From: Xiphophorus maculatus
Lineage: Eukaryota; Chordata; Actinopteri; Cyprinodontiformes; Poeciliidae
Reading direction: 5' to 3'
Assembly: GCF_002775205.1 (NCBI RefSeq)
Contig: NC_036456.1
Coordinates: forward strand, 20,395,468-20,459,467
DNA length: 64,000 nucleotides
Shown: positions 57,229 to 64,000 of the stretch, in pieces
Layout: every line of letters begins with the position of its first letter
Numbering within the stretch: the first letter of the stretch is position 1
The notes under the pieces: generated by a model
What the model was told of the DNA's origin: nothing
What the model saw: the letters and a program-made list of their open reading frames with translations, nothing else
Database searches by the model: none
Made by a program: the position numbers and the translations under genes

Positions 57229-57566
57229 ATCCTCCTCTTCCTCACGCCACCACTCCTCCTCCTCTGGTGTCGGGTCCAACCCGTCCTTCATCGTCTCCTC
57301 CTCTTCTTCCTCCTTCATCGTCTCCTCCTCTTCCTCAGGCCTCAGGTGTCTCGGTTCCTCGCCTGCTCTGCCACCTGCTGGTCATCTGTCCGTACTGCGC
57401 CTGCAGCGTCCTGCTGCTGCTCAGGTGCTGCAGCAGGAAGTCGGGTGGAGCTCCGCCCCCTCACCTGGCCTTTCTGGCTCCGCCCACAGGGTCCCAACCC
57501 ACCGTCGCCATGGAGACCGCACAGCCTGCAGAGCTAGACCTCGTCACCACGGAGCACAACTTCTGA
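57229..57566 (+). CDS. Fc-receptor-like gene, stalk, membrane segment and cytoplasmic tail
   Basis: A Pro/Ser-rich stalk (repeats of PSSSPPL) is followed by the membrane segment VPRLLCHLLVICPYCACSVL, similar to the RLLCHLLVFCPYC type seen in fish FCRL-like proteins, then a 50-residue tail ending TTEHNF. No clear ITAM or ITIM is seen. The stalk may hide a small intron, since CTCAG precedes GCCTCAGG. Poly-A signals are at 58,156-58,161 and 58,492-58,497. Confidence 0.75.
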
Positions 57567-58155
57567 AGCTGGACCCTCCAGAACCACTGACCAGGTTCTG
57601 GTACCAGTCAGAACCAGTCCTGGTACCAAACATCTGGACCTGGTACCAGCTGTTGGAAATATTAGTGTAATTATGCTAATTTTAATGCTAGTTTAAACTT
57701 TAGTGCTTGTTGAAATATTAGATTGTTTTAAGTTTGATTTTAGGTTTGATTTAGATTCAGAGTTTAATCAATAGAACATTTTTTTAGGTATATTGATCAC
57801 GATTTGATGAAAATTAGTCTAATCAGTAGTTTTTATATTAGATCACATTATTAATAATATATAAATCATAAATTCATCTGAAATTGTTTTAGTTATTTAT
57901 AAACCAAAGGAGCTGAAAACTAATCAGAAAATATTGAGTGTAAAAAATGTTTTAGTATTAAAATCTGTTCATGTCTGTTTTATCAGAGTTTGAAGATTTT
58001 ATATGAAACATGTTTTAATTTTATAATCTGCTGTTTGATGCCCTGGGTCAGAGGTCAGAGGTCAGCAGAGCTCAGTGGTTCAGGAACCAGTTAGAAATGA
58101 GAAACACAGATGCTGATAAACTTTGGTCTCGTTTTCTTCAGTAAAATGTTTATGA

Positions 58156-58497
58156 AATAAAAACATCTATAGTTGGTAAAGATCAGCAGGGTTAACCAGC
58201 CATGGATCATCTGGGCCTCAGTAAAACCTGCCTGGTCTCTGGTTGCTAACAGCAACATTACAGCTGGTTGAGTCTAAACTATGTTGGACCATCAGACAGT
58301 AGAAACACCTGGAGATAAAAGTAATGGAGCTAAAACAGCCAATCAGATCACTGGATCTGTCTGAACGCCACTCAGTGTCTCTGAAGGCGACTTTGTGTTT
58401 CAGTATTTTTCTAAGGTAATTAATGATCCTTTCTGGCTTTGGTTTCTGGTGATCATGATGAGATGTTGATGTGATTTTATGCATTTGACTGAATAAA
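58156..58497 (+). terminator. Candidate polyadenylation signals of the Fc-receptor-like gene
   Basis: AATAAA at 58,156-58,161 and 58,492-58,497, within 1 kb of the stop, in otherwise gene-free AT-rich sequence. Confidence 0.4.
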
Positions 58498-59481
58498 TTC
58501 TGATTATGAAGTTGAACAGTTTCTGCTGTCTTTATAGTTTCATTTTACAAACATTAACGACCTGAGAGACCAGAGAACAAGAGCAACAGGTAGAAAATGT
58601 AAAACTTCATCTCAACAGTAATCTCAAGGTTCACAACTTTAATAGACAAAAAGAAGAAGAAAGACAAATGAAGTGGATTTAACTCATGAGGAGAGCAGAG
58701 AGTCTGATTGTCTCTAAACTCTGAGGATCTTTTCTAGTTTCTCCTTTATTTTCATCATAACATCCTGATTTATTGACCAGCTGATCTAAAAGGCTGGAGG
58801 GAAACAAAACCTGCTAACACAAACTCATAAACCTTTTCTATACAATAAAATCTCCTGTGTTCCTGCATGTGAGGACTAAAGGCAGTTCCTGTATCTCAGG
58901 GTCACAACCTTTGACCTTTAGCCTGTGGGTATTTTCCTCATCAGGTCAGCTCTTAGTTCTGTTATCATCTGGTTTATCAGCTTCCTGGAGACATCGCTCA
59001 CAAAAACATGACGGAAGAAAACAAAGAATCTCTCAGTCCTTAAAGTTCATTTTGAGTAAATATGAGATAAAATATATTTACAGTTCAAACATTTTAGTTT
59101 TAAATAAAGTCTCAGTAAACTCTCCTTCATAATTGTTAAATGATTCTTATGTTTCTCCAAAATTCACAAAACTTTGACTGAACGTTTGTTGGGACGTTTT
59201 GACTGAGATCGGCCATTTGGGGACAGAGGAAGCAATGACCTCTGACCTCTGACCTAGAGAGACAGCGAGTGGGATCCAACATGTTACCATGGTTTCAGGA
59301 AGGGGTTGCTATGGTTACAGGTTTCCAAACAGTCCTCATGTAGAGATGTGCAACATGACCTCAGTATCAGTGGCTGGACCTGAAGACCTGGACCTGGACC
59401 TGAAGACCTGGACCTGTCTGAGTCCAGGCTGGCTGTTGGTCCCATCATTAACAATGCTGGAGTTTTATTTGCAACAGTTGA
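58498..59481. other. Noncoding, no gene seen
   Basis: AT-rich, no supported exon. Confidence 0.4.
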
Positions 59482-61400
59482 CAGAATCACAAACCCTCCT
59501 GTGACGTTACGCCTGAATTCCAATGTATTGCTGCCTGCAACCAGTTTTCCAGCTTCTTTTCAGAGAAAATTAATAAAATCAGAGGATTAATCTGAACATC
59601 CACTATAAAGTCAGTACCAATGCTGAGCCCAAACAAAACAAATACAGGAAAAATGACCCAATTTCAACTACTTAATTATAAAACCCTACAGGAAATTATA
59701 AGTCAATAAGCTCCAGTTCCTGCTGTCTGGATGTTCTAGATCTATAACTCTAGAACATTTCTTTAAGAAAGTCCTGCCTGTTATTGCTGCTGATCTGATC
59801 CAGATAGTAACTCATCGCTCTCATCAGGCGTTTTCCCCCAGGCTCTGAAAACAGCAGTAATCAAACCACTGATAAAAAAGAACAATCTGGACAAATCACT
59901 AATGCAGAATTACAGGCCGACCTCTGACCTCTGACCTCTGATTCATCAGCAAAGTTATTGAAAAAGCTGTTTAAACAATTAAATAGTTTCCTAACAATAA
60001 CCAACCGCTTTGACTCCTTCCAGTCTGGTTTCCATGGTTACCACAGCACAGAGACTGGCCTAGTCAAAGTGTTCAATGACATCCATATAAATACAGACTG
60101 TGGCAGAACCACAGTGCTGGTTCTGTTGGACCTCAGTGTTGACCATGACATATTACTGAATCGACTGGAGAGTTGGGTCGGACTCTCCGGTCCAGAGCTT
60201 AACTGGTTTGAATTCTACATAAAGAACAGGGATTTCTTTGTTTCAATTGGAAACTTCTCATCAAAGAGGTCAAAGGTCACATGTGGGGTACCCCAAGGTT
60301 CAATCCTAGGACCCATTTTATTCAATATTTATATGCTCCCACTAGCTCAGGTTATAACAGGAAATAATATTAGCTACCATAACTATGCAGATGACACACA
60401 GCTCTACATTACGATGTCACCAGGTGACCTTTGACCCCATCCAATCACTGAACAGATGCTTAGAACAGATAAATGTGTGGATGTGCCAAAACCTTCTCCA
60501 GTTGAACAGAAACAAAACTGAAGTTATTATTTTTGGACCTAAAGAGGAACGATCTAGAGTTATAGATCTAGAGTCATAGATCTAGAGTTATAGATATAGA
60601 GTCATAGATCTAGAGTTAATGCACAGCTTCAGTTATTACAACTGAAAACCAGTAGTGATGGACTCTGACCTGAACCTCCAGAGCCACATAAAGACAGTTA
60701 CAAAGTCGGCCTTCTATCACCTGAAGAACATTTCCAGGATTAAAGGACTAATGTCTCAGCCAGATCTAGAGAAACTCATCCATGCCTTCATCTTCAGTCG
60801 TATTGATTATTGCAACAGCGTCTTCACAGGTCTGTCCAACAAATCAATCAAACAGCTGCAGCTGATCCAGAATGCTGCTGCTGGCGTTCTGACTAAAACC
60901 AGGAAGATAGAGCACATAACACCAGTTTTAAAGTCCCTCCACTGGCTCCCTGTAGCTCAAAGAATAGACTTTAAAATCCTGTTGTTAGTTTATAAATCAC
61001 TGAACGGCTTAGCACCACAATACATTAAAGATCTGCTGTTGTTGTATCAACCTTCCAGACCTCTCAGGTTCTGGTTCTGGTTCTGCTCTGCATCCCCAGA
61101 ACCAGAACCAAACGAGGAGAAGCAGCTTTCAGCATCTATGCACCACAAATCTGGAACAAACTTCCAGAAAACTGTAAAACAGCTGAAACACTGACTTCTT
61201 TTAAATCTCAACTAAAAACCCACCTGTTTAGGATTGTATTTGAAATGTAATCAATTACAAATTTATTGATGGAACTTGACTTAATGATTGATTCTATATT
61301 GCATTGTGATTCTGTGTTTGTAATGATGTAAAGCACTTTGAAATGCCTTGCTGCTGAAATGTGCTATACATATAACATTTGATTGATTGATTGATCATCT
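59482..61400 (+). mobile_element. LINE copy (CR1-like), the most complete
   Basis: Encodes [51 protein letters not shown] and [16 protein letters not shown] (active site). It then has a short 14-bp array (60,550-60,620) that shifts the frame, and MMDSDLNLQSHIKTV to LHWLPVAQRIDFKILLLVYK. 3' tail (TGATT)n near 61,380. It shares its 5' boundary with the 43.8-45.2 kb copy. Confidence 0.92.
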
Positions 61401-62099
61401 TGGATGTAGATGTAGAGCATGTAGAGTGGCTGAGGAAACAGCCGTTGCTGGTCCAGAGGAAGGAAACCCTCTGAGGTCAGAACCAGAGTTTTTCCTTCCA
61501 CAGTGAAAGTTCTGGTTCCTCACAGGCTGACAGAAACATGGCGATGATCCTGGAAGGTTCTGGATCAACTGGTACTGGATCTGGTCAGGGTTCCTGGTAC
61601 CAAACATGTTCTGGAAACATCCAGAGCTGACCCAGAACAATAATCCAGAAGAAGAACCGAGCCTTGATCCAGAAGTCAGTCCTGATTCATGGATGAGTTG
61701 AAGACCAGCTGGACGTTCCTGGAACAGAAGAGATGTTCAGTCAGGAGATGAACTGAAATAATCCATGAGTGATAATCCATAACAATATCAGTCACTGTGC
61801 AGAGGAGAGAATAAAAGACTGATATTTACTAAATGATACCAGAACCCAACAGGTCCGTTCATCTGGAATCATCTAAAACCAGCTGATAAAGAGGAAAAGG
61901 TTTCAGTATCAATTGGAACAATAAACCTTCAGGATAGAAATCTGAACTCAGAGGATCCCAGGGATCCTTAAGGATCTCTTAGTGACTCAGCTACAGATCC
62001 ATAGACCGTTATCATGATCCTCTTTGATTCATGCTGAGGTTACCGAACCAGAACATCGATCAGTTAAATCAGGTTCAATAAAAGAAAAATTAAACATTC
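61401..62099. other. Noncoding, no gene seen
   Basis: No supported feature. Confidence 0.4.
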
Positions 62100-62263
62100 C
62101 TTTTTCTTTTTAAGGTTTTATTGTCTCTATTGGACAATGGTCAGACAGGAAAGTGGGTAACAAGAAAGAGGGAAGACAAAAGTCACCAGGCTGGGAATCG
62201 AACCTGTGACAGCCTCATTGAGGACGGTAGCCTCCATGGTTTACCTCTGTGACGCCGCAGAAC
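62100..62263 (-). mobile_element. tRNA-derived SINE
   Basis: On the minus strand it has a B-box (GGTTCGATTCCCAGCC), then TGTCTTCCCTCTTTC and CTTTCCTGTC and an A-rich 3' end, the layout of fish tRNA SINEs. The A-box end is degenerate. Confidence 0.7.
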
Positions 62264-62460
62264 ATTTTCTATGACCTTTGTTAAAAAAACATCCACCTGC
62301 CAACAAATGAAGCCAAAGTCAAACCCAGAACAATCAGCCAGGATGTGAGGCTGAAACTCAGGCGACCAGGAGACTGTTGGCCTCTAGAGGTCCAACAAGA
62401 CTGACCAGCAGAGGCAACCTGCAACCCTGACCTGGAAGGACTCAGTGTTGCTCTGAACCA

Positions 62461-63192
62461 TCTGCAGTAGTTCCCTCTCTGCAGTAGTTCCCTCTCTGCA
62501 GTGGTTCCCCCTCTGCAGTGGTTCCCTCTCTGCAGTAGTTCCCTCTCTGCAGTGGTTCCCCCTCTGCAGTAGTTCCCTCTCTGCAGTGGTTCCCTTTCTG
62601 CAGTGGTTCCCTCTCTGCAGTAGTTCCCTTTCTGCAGTAGTTCCCTCTCTGCAGTAGTTCCCTTTCTGCAGTAGTTCCCTTTCTGCAGTAGTTCCCCCTC
62701 TGCAGTAGTTCCCTCTCTGCAGTGGTTCCCTCTCTGCAGTAGTTCCCTCTCTGCAGTAGTTCCCCCTCTGCAGTGGTTCCCTCTCTGCAGTAGTTCCCTC
62801 TCTGCAGTAGTTCCCTCTCTGCAGTGGTTCCCTCTCTGCAGTGGTTCCCTCTCTGCAGTAGTTCCCTCTCTGCAGTGGTTCCCTCTCTGCAGTGGTTCCC
62901 TCTCTGCAGTAGTTCCCTCTCTGCAGTGGTTCCCTCTCTGCAGTAGTTCCCCCTCTGCAGTGGTTGCCCCTCTGCAGTGGTTCCCTCTCTGCAGTAGTTC
63001 CCTCTCTGCAGTGGTTCCCTCTCTGCAGTGGTTCCCTCTCTGCAGTAGTTCCCTCTCTGCAGTGGTTCCCTCTCTGCAGTGGTTCCCTCTCTGCAGTAGT
63101 TCCCTCTCTGCAGTAGTTCCCCCTCTGCAGTGGTTCCCTCTCTGCAGTGGTACCCTCTCTGCAGTGGTTCCCTCTCTGCAGTGGTTCCCTCT
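62461..63192. repeat. 17-bp minisatellite
   Basis: About 43 copies of CTCTGCAGTAGTTCCCT with A/G and T/C variants. It leaves a 280-codon open frame on the minus strand encoding a 17-residue repeat; this is not a gene. Confidence 0.96.
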
Positions 63193-63403
63193 CCACTGTC
63201 TGAGCAGACGATGGGTCAGTTATCATTCACAGCCTTTGGGCCTTTAATCTGGGCCACTGATACGACAACAGAGACAGAAAAACTCAAAGATGAATGTGAA
63301 ATTCCCACAGAAGAAGAGAAATCAGAGCTGAAGCAGGTTTAGACTAATATGACCAAAGAGAAGAAAATAAATGTTTTGTTCATAAGGTAATAATGTCATC
63401 ATG

Positions 63404-63610
63404 GGGCGTGCCGTGGTGGTGTAGCGGTTAGCACGACCCGTATTTGGAGGCCTTGAGTCCTCGACGTGGCCGTCGCGGGTTCGACTCCTGGACCCGATGA
63501 CATTTGCCTCATGTCTTCCCGCCTCTCCTTCCCTGTTTCCTGTCAGCCTGCTGTCATATAAGGGACACTAGAGCCACAAAATACCCCCTGGAGGGGTAAA
63601 AAAAAAAAAA
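63404..63610 (+). mobile_element. tRNA-derived SINE with intact target duplication
   Basis: A-box-like GTGGTGTAGCGGTTAGCACG, B-box GGGTTCGACTCCTGG, a tRNA-unrelated body (CATGTCTTCCCGCCTCTCCT) and a 3' A tract. AATAATGTCATCAT occurs directly before and again after the element. Confidence 0.85.
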
Positions 63611-64000
63611 TAATGTCATCATTACTTTATCTCAGCCCAAACACTTGATGAATGGATCTCTCACTGCGAGGTGATCAGTCTCCCTCAGGTACTAACGGGA
63701 AAACCCGTCCTGGTCAGGCAGGAAAGCTAACGACCTCTGCTGGAAGCCCAGGCAGAACCGCTGGTACCATTGGAACTGGTGGTACCAGCGGTACCACCAG
63801 GAGGAATCTCTCATTGACGTTGAACAGAAGTGGCTTCAGCGTCTCCTGCAGTGGTTGGACAGCAAAGGATTTTACTCATCTCAGTTTGGTCAGTTACTCT
63901 AAGGACCAGCCTGGAGCTTCGAAGGTTTCTAGATAATCCTCCTTCCCCTCCAGCAGGTTAGAAGAAAATAATTCACATGTGAACCAGCAGAGTTTGATTT
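63611..64000. other. Noncoding, no gene recognised
   Basis: An open frame at 63,652-63,936 (94 codons) is Ser/Thr/Gly rich with no recognisable domain. Confidence 0.3.

Noticed and set aside
62384..63226. 280-codon minus-strand frame
   Set aside because: 17-bp minisatellite read through; no domain and no flanking gene structure.
63404..63500. Functional tRNA gene
   Set aside because: The A/B-box part is fused to a SINE body with an A tail and target duplication, and a clean cloverleaf is not evident.

Overview
The window is vertebrate nuclear DNA, most likely from a teleost fish. Evidence is short GT-AG exons in long introns, fish-type LINEs, tRNA-derived SINEs, a BEL/Pao LTR element, hAT-like elements, and a teleost-style Fc-receptor-like gene. 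Species cannot be fixed from sequence alone.

Layout: 1-3.3 kb holds a Ty3/Gypsy-like gag with an LTR-like leader (minus) and a LINE RT fragment (minus). The C-terminal exon of a transferrin receptor 2-like gene (plus) is at 3.9-4.2 kb and runs straight into a ~1 kb CA-rich array. Tail-to-tail with it, the minus-strand gene dlg4 (PSD-95) spans 41,013 to 7,342. I could place 18 exons of the palmitoylated form, two exons plus a start exon of the L27 form, and a candidate third first exon. All joins keep phase: 697 aa for the MDCLC form and 757 aa for the L27 form. The introns are filled with tandem arrays, LINE copies (18.2-20.6, 22.5-24.0, 33.2-35.1 kb), a solo LTR and a small hAT-like MITE. 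Beyond the gene lie a 22-bp array, a 1.7 kb foldback transposon, a LINE (43.8-45.2 kb), a BEL/Pao element with both LTRs and a 5-bp target duplication (45,751-53,200), a LINE RT fragment (54.8-55.3 kb), a plus-strand Fc-receptor-like two-Ig-domain gene (56.3-57.6 kb), another LINE copy (59.5-61.4 kb), a 17-bp array and two tRNA-derived SINEs.

The most striking signal is in dlg4. Several tandem arrays are built from, or start within a few bases of, the gene's own 5' splice sites. The ~2.5 kb array at 14.3-16.86 kb is ~60 copies of the PDZ3 exon-intron junction. The array at 28.44-28.85 kb is six extra copies of the junction of the first PDZ1 exon. A 50-bp repeat at 17.16-17.24 kb doubles the donor of the second PDZ2 exon. 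The intron after the second PDZ1 exon is tandemly repeated from about its fourth base. The gene therefore carries dozens of near-perfect decoy donors. The transferrin-receptor exon shows a related event at a stop codon: its last residues are encoded by the CA array.
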